Shown one piece after another: positions 54,740 to 64,000 of a stretch of DNA of 64,000 nt. Made by a program: the position numbers and the translations under genes. The notes beneath the pieces are model-generated. The model was given only the letters and a program-made list of their open reading frames with translations, was not told the DNA's origin and ran no database searches. The stretch covers positions 992,001 through 1,056,000 of the forward strand of contig NZ_WXUB01000001.1 in the NCBI RefSeq assembly GCF_011799805.1, read 5' to 3'. Each line of letters opens with the position of its first letter. The first letter of the stretch is position 1. Source of the stretch: Maribellus sediminis. GTDB lineage: Bacteria; Bacteroidota; Bacteroidia; Bacteroidales; Prolixibacteraceae.

Positions 54740-56578
54740 ATGTCTGAAAATTTTGAAAATAAAGTCAGGCTAATCATCCAACACAGAATACAGGAGGAAA
54801 ACTTTGGAGTTTCTGAATTGGCGGCCGAATTGGGATTGAGTCGATCGCAGGCTTTGCGCAAGATTAAGGCAGCAACCGGCAAATCGATTAACCGTTTGAT
54901 TCGGGATATCAGGTTGGAAGAGTCCACAAAGTTGCTGGGTGACGAGGATTTAACCGCTTCCGAAATAGCCTATCGTGTTGGTTTTAGCAGCCCTTCTTAT
55001 TTCAATAAGTGTTTCCTCGATCGATATGGTGTAACTCCGGGCGAGTACAAAAAGGACTCGGAAAATAGTCATGGTACTTCAATTCAGACAAAAAGTACTA
55101 GTAAGAAGAAACCTTTGTTCATCATATTTTTTTTCTTAATAATCATAATCACCGCAATCTATTCTACAATTGGGCATAAGAAAGAAACACCTGCCAATCT
55201 TACTTCAATTGCCGTACTGCCTTTGCTCGATTTTTCAGAGTCGCACGATAAAGACTACCTGACCGATGGAATAACTGAGGCCATAACTCTGGAATTGGCA
55301 CGCAACGAGTCGATCCGTGTGATCTCGCGTGGTTCGGCTATGAAATACAAGAACGAAAAGAAACTCTACTCTGAAATTGCAGAAGAACTTGGCGTCGATC
55401 TTTTACTCGAGGGTTCAGTATTATCGGGGAACAACACGCTTCGAGTGGTGGTGCAACTTATAAAACCCTACCCCGAAGAAAGACACATCTGGCAGAATAG
55501 TTACGACAGAAATCATTCTGATATTTTGGGGTTGATTCGTAATGTTTCTAACGAAATCGCCAGTGAAATTTCGGATGTGGTAGAACCTGATGCGACAAGG
55601 CAAAAGACATATAAGGTTGATCCGAAGGCTTATGACCTTTACCTGCGGGGACGTCATTTGTGGAACACTCAAAATATCAAAAAGGAAGCGTTGTTAACAG
55701 CTGTAGATTATTTGAAAGAAGCGCTAAAAATTGATCCGGAATTTGCTCAGGCTTATGTAACTCTGGCTGAAACGTATATTGCGATAAATACACTTATTGG
55801 CGACAACGAGGAGAAAATGCAGTATCGTGAAAATGCCCGTATAGCCATAGATAAAGCATTGGAACTTGACCAGTTTCTTGCAGAAGCTTATGTTACCAAA
55901 GGTAACCTGGCTGGCAAATTGGACTGGGATTGGGAAACCATGAAGCAAATGGCAAATGAGGCATTGCAGCTTGAACCAAGCAATGCAAACGCACACCTAA
56001 CGCTTTCAAATTATTTTGTAGTAAAAGGCGAGTACAATAAAGCCGTAGCTGAAGCATTGAAAGCCGAAGTCCTCGATCCGCTTAATCCACAGATAGGTTG
56101 TTTGGTGGCTGAACGTTATTACATTGCCGGTGATTTTAATCGATCTATCGAAAAATATCAGGAAGTGATTGATCTGAATCCAAATTATGGTTTTGCGTAC
56201 AATAATATAGGTTTTGTTTATTTCAAAATGGGAGATATTGAGAAAGCTGTTGAAGCCTGGCAATACCTGCAAACAATCAGGGGACATAAAGCACTTTATG
56301 ACTGTTACGATGAACATCCTTACCAATATTGTTTAAATTTTTTCCTGGATCATGCCAAACAGAACGAACCGCGTTTTTGCAGTAATCCGGTTATTATTTC
56401 ATCAGTTCAGATGCTGGTGGATGATAAGCAAGGCGCACTTCAATTTTTGGAGATTGCCCGGCAGTATAAAAACGAGGACCTGCCCGTAATGATAACTTAC
56501 CCCGATTTTTATGCACTGCACCAACAAGAAGAATTTCAAAAAATAGCAGAAGAAGTGGGTGTTAAACTACCCATCTGA
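54740..56578 (+). CDS. AraC DNA-binding / TolB-like / TPR transmembrane regulator
   Basis: A 612-residue one-component regulator with the DNA-binding domain first. Residues 5-104 are an AraC domain: VSELAAELGLSRSQALRKIKAATGKSINRLI and EIAYRVGFSSPSYFNKCFLDRYGVTPGEY. Residues 125-143 form one membrane helix. Residues 155-280 match the TolB/FlgO-like N-terminal module seen in adenylate cyclase and CadC relatives (SIAVLPLLDFS, DYLTDGITEAIT). Residues 295-560 are TPR repeats. The TPR part would lie outside the inner membrane and sense a periplasmic partner. The secreted-protein genes downstream on the same strand are the obvious targets. Confidence 0.9.
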   Translation: MSENFENKVRLIIQHRIQEENFGVSELAAELGLSRSQALRKIKAATGKSINRLIRDIRLEESTKLLGDEDLTASEIAYRVGFSSPSYFNKCFLDRYGVTPGEYKKDSENSHGTSIQTKSTSKKKPLFIIFFFLIIIITAIYSTIGHKKETPANLTSIAVLPLLDFSESHDKDYLTDGITEAITLELARNESIRVISRGSAMKYKNEKKLYSEIAEELGVDLLLEGSVLSGNNTLRVVVQLIKPYPEERHIWQNSYDRNHSDILGLIRNVSNEIASEISDVVEPDATRQKTYKVDPKAYDLYLRGRHLWNTQNIKKEALLTAVDYLKEALKIDPEFAQAYVTLAETYIAINTLIGDNEEKMQYRENARIAIDKALELDQFLAEAYVTKGNLAGKLDWDWETMKQMANEALQLEPSNANAHLTLSNYFVVKGEYNKAVAEALKAEVLDPLNPQIGCLVAERYYIAGDFNRSIEKYQEVIDLNPNYGFAYNNIGFVYFKMGDIEKAVEAWQYLQTIRGHKALYDCYDEHPYQYCLNFFLDHAKQNEPRFCSNPVIISSVQMLVDDKQGALQFLEIARQYKNEDLPVMITYPDFYALHQQEEFQKIAEEVGVKLPI

Positions 56579-56719
56579 TAAATCAATTCCTTTGTTTTTA
56601 CCTGAATGCTTCAAAATTTAAAGTTGTGCTTCAAATTTTAAAGTTTATGCGCCGTGGCTGATAAGTTGTAAACGATCCCTTCTCCGAACTTTGTAGTATA
56701 AACTTTAAATCTCATTATT

Positions 56720-57148
56720 ATGAAAACGAAACTTATTGTAGTACTATGTCTTTTCGCAGGATTGATGTGGACAAATTCTTTTGCTCAGGACAACAATCGA
56801 AAAGCAAGCCAGGGTTGGTTTAGTGGAACCTATTGGTCGCCAGTATTTTGCGATGGTGAAATGGTTGATTTTTTGGAAGGAGGTACCCTCCGGATTCATT
56901 ATGTAACACGCATTAAACCGTATGTTTATTATAAGGAGATGGACCAGCTGAAAGGTGAAGTAACTAGCAGTGTGACCGGCGAGGTATTTCAAGTTAGAGA
57001 AATTGATAAGGTTCTCTATACGCCAGATATGTATGTGGTGTCATGGAAATTTAACCTTATTGGAAATATGGGAACGCATTATCATGGAAATATAACAATG
57101 GACATGCGCACCGGAGATATTACAGTAGGAAAAACAGTATGCAACTAA
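56720..57148 (+). CDS. Small secreted protein, unknown (142 aa)
   Basis: Signal peptide 1-22 (ending SFAQ). The mature part is beta-rich with YWSPVFCDGEMVDFLEGG and ends with VGKTVCN; the two cysteines could form a disulfide. No family recognised. It is 12 bases before the lipoprotein gene at 57161 and so probably in one transcript with it. Confidence 0.75.
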   Translation: MKTKLIVVLCLFAGLMWTNSFAQDNNRKASQGWFSGTYWSPVFCDGEMVDFLEGGTLRIHYVTRIKPYVYYKEMDQLKGEVTSSVTGEVFQVREIDKVLYTPDMYVVSWKFNLIGNMGTHYHGNITMDMRTGDITVGKTVCN

Positions 57149-57160
57149 AACTAATTTATC

Positions 57161-57877
57161 ATGAAAAAAATAATTTATATTCTATCGATTGTTGCTGTGA
57201 CTCTGGTGTTTACAGCTTGCGAAAATAGTTGGATTGAAGAACCGGCAAACGACCTTCAGGAAAAAAGTGCACATAAGGATAAGCTGAAAGGATTCGATGA
57301 ATGGGGGTTTAATTGGCAGGCACAGCAATTTAACGGCTATTTGATTAATATGATATTAGGCGACCATTATTTTGAAGGATGGGCTCATTATCAGCAACAT
57401 GTCTACAATGGCGAAGGCATCGAATTTTGGCAAATGTTGCAGGCGGTATATGGTTATTTTCATTTTCTAATGCCGATGGAACTTTTGGATGTGAAGTTGA
57501 ATGCGCACTGGAACGAGGGCCTGATCAGTAAAGATGGTGTATATCCGGCAACATGGCTGAATTCCGATGCCTGGATAAGCTTTAAATATTCAGGGAAAGA
57601 TGGTAATGAGCGTTGGTCGCACTTCCGAAAGCTGGTGGCGGCCAAAACCGGTGATCTCCTTGATAAACAAGACACCAATGGAGATGGTGTTATAGATATG
57701 TATGATGATTTAGGTACCTGGTATAACGCTGATGGGGAAGAGATTGGTTTCGAGTCGGCATACTGGCCGGAATTAATCGTTGTGCAGGTAGTAAATACCG
57801 GCAACGTTCCTCCTGTCTTTTATGCTGAATATGTTAGTCCTTGGGGGCCGGGCTACGGTCACTATAAATCTGAATAA
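57161..57877 (+). CDS. Lipoprotein with EF-hand-like calcium loop, unknown (238 aa)
   Basis: Lipobox FTAC (Cys20). The middle is rich in Trp and aromatic residues (GFDEWGFNWQAQQFNGYLIN). Near residue 170 is an EF-hand/dockerin-like loop DTNGDGVIDMYDD, with Asp/Asn spacing fit for calcium. The family is not recognised. It shares a transcript with the small secreted protein 12 bases upstream and precedes the 57933 gene by 55 bases. A surface binding protein is plausible but not shown. Confidence 0.75.
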   Translation: MKKIIYILSIVAVTLVFTACENSWIEEPANDLQEKSAHKDKLKGFDEWGFNWQAQQFNGYLINMILGDHYFEGWAHYQQHVYNGEGIEFWQMLQAVYGYFHFLMPMELLDVKLNAHWNEGLISKDGVYPATWLNSDAWISFKYSGKDGNERWSHFRKLVAAKTGDLLDKQDTNGDGVIDMYDDLGTWYNADGEEIGFESAYWPELIVVQVVNTGNVPPVFYAEYVSPWGPGYGHYKSE

Positions 57878-57932
57878 GCAAACTTTTTTAGTGTACGTAT
57901 TTAGATGTATACTTTACTAAAAATCATTAACT

Positions 57933-58445
57933 ATGAAATCATTAACTATTTCTGTATTTCTATTTTTCTTATTTGGTGCATTATATTCACAGGAGCAATT
58001 TGAGGTGCCCCAGTTAACGCAGGAACAAAAGACCGAAGTTCTTTACAGCCATATGGTTGCCTATGCAGCTACCGGGATAAGTTTTGCAAAATCGCAGGGA
58101 TTGAGTGCAAAAGATTATGGAAAGTTTATTGGTCAAAAATTCGCCGCATTCTGGAATCCCGAAGATGGTTTCGCCATGCTGGTCAACCGAATGATGTTTA
58201 TCCTGGCCGGATTACACCCGGAGAACGAAATGCAAATCGTTGAGCAGGATGACAGCGGCATCACCTTCAAATTAAAAAATGTGGATCTGGCTTTTAAGAA
58301 TGGACCAATGTTCGATGTTCCGTACCAGGATTTCCTTGATTGTTCCGAAGGAATAATAGCCGTAATCGCGAAACACATGAAATCTTCTTTTGCTCACGAA
58401 ATGACAACTGACGGATGGTATGTTGTACACTTAAAAAATATGTAG
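57933..58445 (+). CDS. Secreted protein, unknown (170 aa)
   Basis: Signal peptide 1-19 (ending LYSQ). The mature part is helical, with YSHMVAYAATGISFAKSQGLSAKDYGKFIGQKF and a C-terminal FAHEMTTDGWYVVHLKNM. No known motif or catalytic set. Last gene of the 56720-58445 group, closed by a terminator at 58489. Confidence 0.75.
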   Translation: MKSLTISVFLFFLFGALYSQEQFEVPQLTQEQKTEVLYSHMVAYAATGISFAKSQGLSAKDYGKFIGQKFAAFWNPEDGFAMLVNRMMFILAGLHPENEMQIVEQDDSGITFKLKNVDLAFKNGPMFDVPYQDFLDCSEGIIAVIAKHMKSSFAHEMTTDGWYVVHLKNM

Positions 58446-58488
58446 CCCGAATTTGAATGCATAAATGTTAATCAAAAAATCAATCACA

Positions 58489-58520
58489 AAAGGAGGTCGA
58501 CAAAGGCCTCCTTTATTTTT
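58489..58520 (+). terminator. Terminator closing the 56720-58445 unit
   Basis: AAAGGAGG/CCTCCTTT (58489-58496 with 58507-58514) is followed by ATTTTT. Confidence 0.8.
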
Positions 58521-58731
58521 ATGCAATTACAAGAGTCATCTTTGAATCGATTTACTGGTTTTCTGAAGGCTTCGGCCTTTTGCATAAAAAGCTTAATTTT
58601 CGTAACTTATATTATTGGTAATCAGTATTGATTCTAACATATGATAGGCGTAAGATAAAATCTTTTAGCTATCCAGCTACTTCATATCATCTTGTGATAC
58701 TACCGGTTTTATCAACTAACTTTTAAAATTC

Positions 58732-60636
58732 ATGCCTATGAAAACTTTTACCAAAATTCAACTGACTTTAGGACTCTTAATTTTTGTCAGCTTTTCGTTA
58801 CAGGCGATAAATGTCAGTCCTATTGAACCCATCACCGCCATCACAAAAAACATGAGTAACAATGCTCTTAACATCCCTGGTGATAAACCTGAAGAATTTC
58901 CGCTCATAGGAATAATAGGTGATGCCGTAAATGGCTGGATGGGGACCGATGCATTTATGGAAACTACGGATGGAGAGGTGTATACACTTACTGAATTTCC
59001 GCTCAAAATGGGCGAACTAAAATTTCGACAAGATGGTGACTGGGTCTTAAACTGGGGACCGGAATGGGGATCGCCACCGGCATTTCCCGATGGATTTGGA
59101 GTTCAGGATGGACAGAATATTCCAATACCAAAATCAGGAAACTATGATATTATGTTCGTTCGTTCATCCGGTGAGTATCATTTCACATGCATAAGTAATT
59201 GTGCTCGCGATATTGGTATTACCGGCACAGCAGTACCCCCATTTTTTAACTGGGACGATAATCATCCAATGATAAGTCCGGATGGAGAGAATTATTTTAT
59301 CCCGATACGCTACTTTGGCAATGGTGAAGTGAAATTCAGACAACTTGATGATTGGGATAATTACTGGGGAGGACCTGATTTCCCTTCTGGGCGAGCAGTT
59401 CCCGGAGGTGCAGGTATTCCTGTGGTGGAAGCTTTTTATTCTGTTCATTTCAATGCTAATACACTGGATTATCAGTTCGATTATCCTTTTTTGGGAATGG
59501 TTGGTAGTGCGCTTGAAGGTTGGGAAAACGACATCCCAATGGAAACAAATGATGGAATTCACTACAATTTGCCAGAACACTACTTTAATCAGGGAGAAAC
59601 CAAAATCAGGGCGAATCATGATTGGGCTTTCAATTTTGGAACCTTTTGGGGCAATCCTTCGGGAGGATTCCCGGAAGGGCTGGCGGTTCGAAGCCAAATG
59701 AATTTTTTTGTTCCTGCCGGCGTTTATGCTGTGAATTTTAATTTACAAACGAAAGAATACCATTTCGATGGTACGCCTTGCATGATTTGTCCCCAGGATA
59801 CCTTTGTTTTTGCTGTCGCCGATCAATGTGGAGCTATTGTTGAATTTCCTGATTTAAACGTAAATGAAATTTGCGGATCGAATTTTACGATTGATCAAGT
59901 TGAAGGATTGCCAAGTGGATCACTATTCCCTCCCGGACAGACTCATCAGGCATTTATTGCCTACAATGATGAGGGGAAATACATGGAATGCCATTTCAAT
60001 GTGGTAGTTGCAGATACCGTACCTCCTGAAATCATTGATTTCACAGCGGATTATGAAATGCCGTGGCCACCAAACCACGAAATGATTCCGGTAACATTGA
60101 ATTATGAAATTAATGATGTATGTGGAGCAGAAGTATTCAAGTGGATGAATATTTGGTGCAATGAGAATAATTTGAAAGGGCAGGGAAATACTTCTCCTGA
60201 CTGGGAAATTCTGGATGATCACCACGTTCTGGTTCGGGCAGAAAGATCAGGTAACGGAACGGGACGTGAATATCATATCATTTTGGGGACTTATGATGCA
60301 AACAAAAATTATACTGTCCAGGAAGTCATTGTCAGAGTTGAGCATGATATGGGGGAATCCATGAATAAATCGGCTCATATAGCGGAAGAACAAACCGATA
60401 TTTCGCGGGCACAAGTTTGGCCGAATCCAACAAATGGAGCATTCAATTTGACTTTGCCTTTAGAATTAAAATCAGAAGTAGAACTAGTAATCTTGAATGT
60501 CAACGGACAGATGATATCAAGAGAGTTGGTTCGTAACCGTACGCAAACATTTGGCGAAGAATTACCTTCCGGAGTTTATGTGCTGCAGTTGAAGTCATCA
60601 AATCAAAATCGTACGTTTAAAATCGTGAAAGAATAA
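58732..60636 (+). CDS. Type IX-secreted protein with SusE/F-like repeats, HYR module and sorting tail
   Basis: A 634-residue protein with a signal peptide (about 1-26). Three SusE/SusF-like beta modules follow (about 50-150, 150-250, 255-350). Each has the pattern (I/M)G..G.A..GW....M...DG..Y.L....... GE.KFR...DW..NWG. Such modules bind starch or other glycans. Next is a cysteine-containing HYR-type module (about 355-450), then a Cys-rich domain. The last ~80 residues are a type A type IX sorting domain (VWPNPTNGAFNLTL..ELVILNVNGQ..GVYVLQLKS). It would be exported through SprA (8987-16456) and anchored at or shed from the surface. Confidence 0.88.
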   Translation: MPMKTFTKIQLTLGLLIFVSFSLQAINVSPIEPITAITKNMSNNALNIPGDKPEEFPLIGIIGDAVNGWMGTDAFMETTDGEVYTLTEFPLKMGELKFRQDGDWVLNWGPEWGSPPAFPDGFGVQDGQNIPIPKSGNYDIMFVRSSGEYHFTCISNCARDIGITGTAVPPFFNWDDNHPMISPDGENYFIPIRYFGNGEVKFRQLDDWDNYWGGPDFPSGRAVPGGAGIPVVEAFYSVHFNANTLDYQFDYPFLGMVGSALEGWENDIPMETNDGIHYNLPEHYFNQGETKIRANHDWAFNFGTFWGNPSGGFPEGLAVRSQMNFFVPAGVYAVNFNLQTKEYHFDGTPCMICPQDTFVFAVADQCGAIVEFPDLNVNEICGSNFTIDQVEGLPSGSLFPPGQTHQAFIAYNDEGKYMECHFNVVVADTVPPEIIDFTADYEMPWPPNHEMIPVTLNYEINDVCGAEVFKWMNIWCNENNLKGQGNTSPDWEILDDHHVLVRAERSGNGTGREYHIILGTYDANKNYTVQEVIVRVEHDMGESMNKSAHIAEEQTDISRAQVWPNPTNGAFNLTLPLELKSEVELVILNVNGQMISRELVRNRTQTFGEELPSGVYVLQLKSSNQNRTFKIVKE

Positions 60637-60641
60637 AACTA

Positions 60642-60674
60642 AAGAAGCCGTCTTCGAATAGAGGACGGTTTCTT
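60642..60674 (+). terminator. Terminator after the sorting-tail protein gene
   Basis: AAGAAGCCGTC/GACGGTTTCTT (11 bp, one G-U pair; 60642-60652 with 60664-60674). The T-run behind it is short. Confidence 0.6.
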
Positions 60675-60783
60675 CGTTTATGATCTGCTAATTTCCCTGT
60701 TGTTCCATGTTTACCATACAGACAATGTTCACTTCTAAAGTAATTCAAAAGTAAAAAGTATATTATCAGGGTAATTCGAATAA

Positions 60784-60813
60784 GTTGACATAATATTGTT
60801 TTGTTTATATTTG
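60784..60813 (+). promoter_or_regulatory. Predicted promoter of the M16 peptidase gene
   Basis: GTTG (60784-60787), 18 bases, and a perfect TATATTTG (60806-60813). Transcription from here would begin near 60820, which rules out the upstream TTG start of the open frame and supports ATG 60859. Confidence 0.65.
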
Positions 60814-60858
60814 TTTTGTGTTAATTTCGTGAAAAACAATAATCTATACCTTTTTGTC

Positions 60859-63672
60859 ATGAAATTAACTAATCTTCTTTTTGTTTGTTTAGCAATATTG
60901 GTATTGAGCTCATGTTCAAAAGCCGATAAGAACGCTGAAAAGCTTTCTGTTCCTTATGTACAATATGAATTGGGTAATGGTCTGGATGTAATTTTGCATC
61001 AGGACAAATCTGATCCAATTGTAGCGGTTGCCATTCAATACCATGTTGGCTCTAATCGCGAAGTTCCCGGACGCACAGGTTTTGCACACCTGTTCGAACA
61101 CATGATGTTTCAACAGTCGGAAAATGTTGGGCAGGACGAATTCTTCCGCAAAATACAGGGTGCCGGTGGTACACTTAATGGCGGAACCAGTAATGATGGA
61201 ACTGTGTATTACGAAGTTGTTCCGAAAAATGCTTTGGAAATGGTGTTGTGGCTCGAGTCCGACAGGATGGGCTATCTGACCAATACTGTTACCAAATCGG
61301 CTTTTGCAAATCAACAGAACGTGGTTCAGAACGAAAAACGCCAGTCGTACGACAACCGTCCTTACGGGCATAACAGCTGGGTAATTGCTAAAAATCTATA
61401 CCCCGAAGGCCATCCTTACAACTGGACTGTAATTGGCGAGATGGAAGACCTGTTTAATGCAACAGTAGACGATGTTATTGAGTTTCACGATAAATTTTAT
61501 GTGCCGAATAATTCAACACTGGTAATAGCCGGTGATTTTGAGTTGGAAGATGTAAAGCCGTTGGTAGAAAAGTATTTTGGCGAGATTCCTTCGGGAGAAG
61601 CGGTTGCTGATCCGGAACCAATCGAAGTAACTTTAACCGAAACCAAGAAACTGTACCACGAAGATAATTTCGCGCGTACACCACAATTGACTATGGTTTG
61701 GCCGGTTCCTGAACAATACAGTAAAGAGTCGTATGCACTCGATTTCCTGGGGCAGGTGCTTGGCAGTGGTAAAACCGCTCCGTTCTATCGCGTAATTGTT
61801 AAAGATAAAAAACTGGCTCCGCGTGCAAGCGTCAGAAACCGTTCGCAGGAACTTGGCGGACAGTTTACAATTTCGATTGGTGCGAATGCCGGAACCAGTC
61901 TTGCAGAAGTGGAAGACGCGGTTTTTGAGGCTTTTAAATTATTCGAAGAAGAAGGCATTACCGAGAAAGACCTCGAAAAACACAAAGCCGGAATAGAAAC
62001 CGGTTTCTACAATGGAATCAGTTCTGTTTTAGGCAAATCATTCCAGCTGGCCCGTTATAACGAATACGCCGGATCACCTGATTTTATTGAGCAGGATATC
62101 GCCAACATTCAGGCGGTTACCATCGAGGATATTATGCAGGTTTATGAAAAATACATCAAAGACAAACCGTATGTAGCTACCAGTTTTGTTCCTAAAGGCC
62201 AGGTTGACCTGATTGCTGAGAACTCAGTAAAAGCGAGCGTAGTGGAAGAAAACATTGCAGAAGCAACAGAGGTTGACCAGTCGACGATTGTAGACGAAGA
62301 AGTGATTGAAAAAACACCGACTTCTTTTGATCGTTCGGTAGAGCCGGCTAAGGGACCCGATCCTGACCTTTCATTACCTGAAGTTTGGACTGCCGAAGCC
62401 GCAAACGGAATGAATGTTTTAGGCATTGAGTACACTGAAGTTCCTCTTATTCAGTATTCCATTGTTATGGACGGTGGCCACATTCTGGAATCGAAAGATA
62501 AGGCGGGAGTTGCAAGTTTTCTGGCAAGTATGTTAACCGAAGGTACAGCCAATAAAACGCCGGAAGAACTGGAAGAGGCTATCGATATGTTAGGAGCAAG
62601 AATCTCGGTAGGATCGGGATCAGAAAGCATGATGGTTAGTGTGAACTGTTTGTCACGAAATTTTGAAAGTACCATGGCGTTGGTACAGGAAATTCTGTTG
62701 GAGCCGCGTTGGGATGAAGAACAATTTGACCTTATAAAAGCACGAATGATCAACTCGATAAAAAGAAACCAGGCCAGTCCCGGCTATCTTGCGAGCGTTG
62801 CGTTTAATAAACTGGTTTACGGCGATGATTGTATTCTGGCGGTACCAAGCGGAGGGACCATAGAATCGATCGAATCGATTACCATGGACGACCTGAAGGA
62901 TTTTTACGAAAAGAGCTTTTCGCCATCGGTGGCCAATATGCACGTTGTTGGTAAAATTAAGCAAGACCGGGTAATGTCGGCTGTTCAGTCTTTAGCTGAA
63001 AACTGGGAAGCAAAAGATGTTGAAATTCCTGAGATTGCGATGCACGAACCACCTGCAACATCAAAAATTTACTTTGTTGATGTACCCGGCGCCAAACAGT
63101 CGGTTATAAATATTGGCGGAGTTGGATTACCTGAATCGAATGAAGATTATTATCCGGCTTATGTGATGAACTATAAACTGGGTGGCTCGTTCAACGGAAT
63201 TGTTAACCTGATCCTTCGCGAAGAAAAAGGTTATACCTACGGAGCCAGAACCGGTTTTTCAGGTGGAAAACAATACGGTACGTTTACTGCAAGTTCAAGT
63301 GTTCGTTCCAGTGCAACCGAGGAATCAGTTCAGATCTTCAAAGAAGAAATGGAAAAATACATCCAGGGAATCGATGATGAAGGATTAATGTTTACAAAAG
63401 ACGCACTTATAAAATCAAATGCCCGTGGTTTTGAAACTTTGTATGCGCTGCATGGTATGTTAACCGATATTAGTGCTTATGATCTGCCTTTCGACTATGT
63501 TAAAAAGGAAGAGGATTTTGTAAAGGCTTTAACCAGCGAAAAACATAAAGAGCTGGCTCAGAAATACATTCAGCCCGACCATATGTACTATATAGTGGTT
63601 GGCGATGCTGAAACACAATTGTCGGCCCTGAAAAATGTTGGGCTAGGAGATCCGATACTTCTGGAACTTTAA
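60859..63672 (+). CDS. M16-family zinc metallopeptidase lipoprotein
   Basis: A 937-residue (from ATG 60859) lipoprotein with lipobox LSSC (Cys19). It has two M16 halves in one chain. The first carries the inverted zinc motif HLFEH (His77, Glu80, His81) with a downstream Glu region (ALEMVLWLESDRMGYL). The second half (from about 530) lacks a zinc site, as in pitrilysin-like proteins. Such enzymes cut peptides up to small protein size, here probably in the periplasm. A PmbA-type gene converges on it across a bidirectional terminator. Confidence 0.93.
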   Translation: MKLTNLLFVCLAILVLSSCSKADKNAEKLSVPYVQYELGNGLDVILHQDKSDPIVAVAIQYHVGSNREVPGRTGFAHLFEHMMFQQSENVGQDEFFRKIQGAGGTLNGGTSNDGTVYYEVVPKNALEMVLWLESDRMGYLTNTVTKSAFANQQNVVQNEKRQSYDNRPYGHNSWVIAKNLYPEGHPYNWTVIGEMEDLFNATVDDVIEFHDKFYVPNNSTLVIAGDFELEDVKPLVEKYFGEIPSGEAVADPEPIEVTLTETKKLYHEDNFARTPQLTMVWPVPEQYSKESYALDFLGQVLGSGKTAPFYRVIVKDKKLAPRASVRNRSQELGGQFTISIGANAGTSLAEVEDAVFEAFKLFEEEGITEKDLEKHKAGIETGFYNGISSVLGKSFQLARYNEYAGSPDFIEQDIANIQAVTIEDIMQVYEKYIKDKPYVATSFVPKGQVDLIAENSVKASVVEENIAEATEVDQSTIVDEEVIEKTPTSFDRSVEPAKGPDPDLSLPEVWTAEAANGMNVLGIEYTEVPLIQYSIVMDGGHILESKDKAGVASFLASMLTEGTANKTPEELEEAIDMLGARISVGSGSESMMVSVNCLSRNFESTMALVQEILLEPRWDEEQFDLIKARMINSIKRNQASPGYLASVAFNKLVYGDDCILAVPSGGTIESIESITMDDLKDFYEKSFSPSVANMHVVGKIKQDRVMSAVQSLAENWEAKDVEIPEIAMHEPPATSKIYFVDVPGAKQSVINIGGVGLPESNEDYYPAYVMNYKLGGSFNGIVNLILREEKGYTYGARTGFSGGKQYGTFTASSSVRSSATEESVQIFKEEMEKYIQGIDDEGLMFTKDALIKSNARGFETLYALHGMLTDISAYDLPFDYVKKEEDFVKALTSEKHKELAQKYIQPDHMYYIVVGDAETQLSALKNVGLGDPILLEL

Positions 63673-63680
63673 ACATAAAA

Positions 63681-63712
63681 AAAACGATCCGGACAACCGG
63701 ATCGTTTTTTTT
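63681..63712. terminator. Bidirectional terminator
   Basis: A perfect 12-bp stem (63681-63692 with 63697-63708) has an A-run before it and a T-run after it. It serves both the M16 gene and the convergent gene at 63731. Confidence 0.92.
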
Positions 63713-63730
63713 ATCTCGTTATATTATTTT

Positions 63731-64000
63731 TTACAATCCACTGAAATCAACATTGTCGAACAAGATCGATGGTGTTCTCCACGATGAGGTTTCGTTCACA
63801 TCTTTTCCAATTTCTCCAATGTTCGACCAGAGTGTTAGCATGTTTCCGGTAATGTTCATTTCAGATACGGGTTGAACGATTTTTCCATTTTCGATCAGAA
63901 ATCCATCGATTCCGTATGAGAAATCACCGGTTGAGCCGTTGCAGTTTCCACCGTTGAATCCGGTAACAAGAATGCCTTTTTTTACCGATGCGATCAGTGC
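63731..64000 (-). CDS. TldD/PmbA-family metalloprotease, PmbA (TldE)-like, C-terminal part
   Basis: The last 89 residues of a protein that continues past the right edge. The segment TGFNGGNCNGSTGDFSYGIDGF, with IENGKIVQPVSEMNITGN, is the conserved C-terminal core of TldD/PmbA proteins. The DFS..GFxIENG..PVSE pattern is closer to PmbA/TldE than to TldD. TldD-TldE pairs process modified peptides such as microcins and degrade unfolded peptides. A tldD partner, if adjacent, would be off the window. Confidence 0.88.
   Translation of the reverse strand, partial: ALIASVKKGILVTGFNGGNCNGSTGDFSYGIDGFLIENGKIVQPVSEMNITGNMLTLWSNIGEIGKDVNETSSWRTPSILFDNVDFSGL

Noticed and set aside
60796-60858. TTG-initiated extension of the M16 peptidase
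   Set aside because: It would precede the signal peptide and overlaps the predicted promoter; the ATG at 60859 begins a proper lipoprotein signal.

Overview
The window comes from the chromosome of a member of the Bacteroidota. The signs are a SusC-type receptor, CarboxypepD_reg/TonB receptors, the type IX secretion translocon SprA, a type IX sorting domain on a secreted protein, PspC/PadR and DUF2807 genes, and promoters of the TTTG-N18-TAnnTTTG type. The gene mix resembles marine Marinilabiliales/Prolixibacteraceae; that placement is inference, not a computed result.

Layout. 1-1018 is the 5' part of a SusC gene with a structured leader. 1472-8585 (minus) is a complete seven-gene tryptophan operon, trpE-G-D-C-F-B-A. 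Its leader (about 8590-8957) holds two successive Trp-rich leader peptides, each followed by its own intrinsic terminator, which looks like a tandem attenuator. 8987-20864 (minus) carries sprA, ruvA, pdxA, an M17 leucyl aminopeptidase and a secreted protein of unknown role. A tRNA-Asn follows (21220-21293), then a 1401-residue fused CoA-dehydratase activase (21386-25591).

25600-43700 is an accessory, signalling-rich region. It holds a secreted protein with three 27-residue repeats, PadR and PspC genes, a lipoprotein with three PPHG..GHRCDI repeats, and two TonB receptor/DUF2807 lipoprotein pairs. It also has DUF418 and CPBP membrane proteins and three membrane-anchored AraC-type regulators. 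In one pair the TonB receptor is fused in frame behind an intramembrane CPBP protease-like domain. Intergenic DNA here contains a 31-bp-period operator-like array, two homologous ~95-bp elements, and the decayed end of a molybdenum hydroxylase gene.

43700-64000 carries mostly envelope and secreted proteins: two paralogous small secreted proteins, a VTT membrane protein, a beta-helix protein, and a lipoprotein made of five 95-residue Cys-rich repeats. These are followed by a GT1 glycosyltransferase converging on a GH65-like lipoprotein, and an AraC-TolB-TPR regulator followed by four secreted proteins, the last with SusE/F-like and HYR modules and a type IX sorting tail. An M16 peptidase and the end of a PmbA/TldE gene close the window.

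How the genes connect. The trp leader would let charged tRNA-Trp control the biosynthetic operon. SprA is the translocon that would export the sorting-tail protein at 58732. The membrane AraC regulators probably control the receptor/protease genes between which they lie. Start codons were moved to ATG where the longest open frame began at TTG or GTG.
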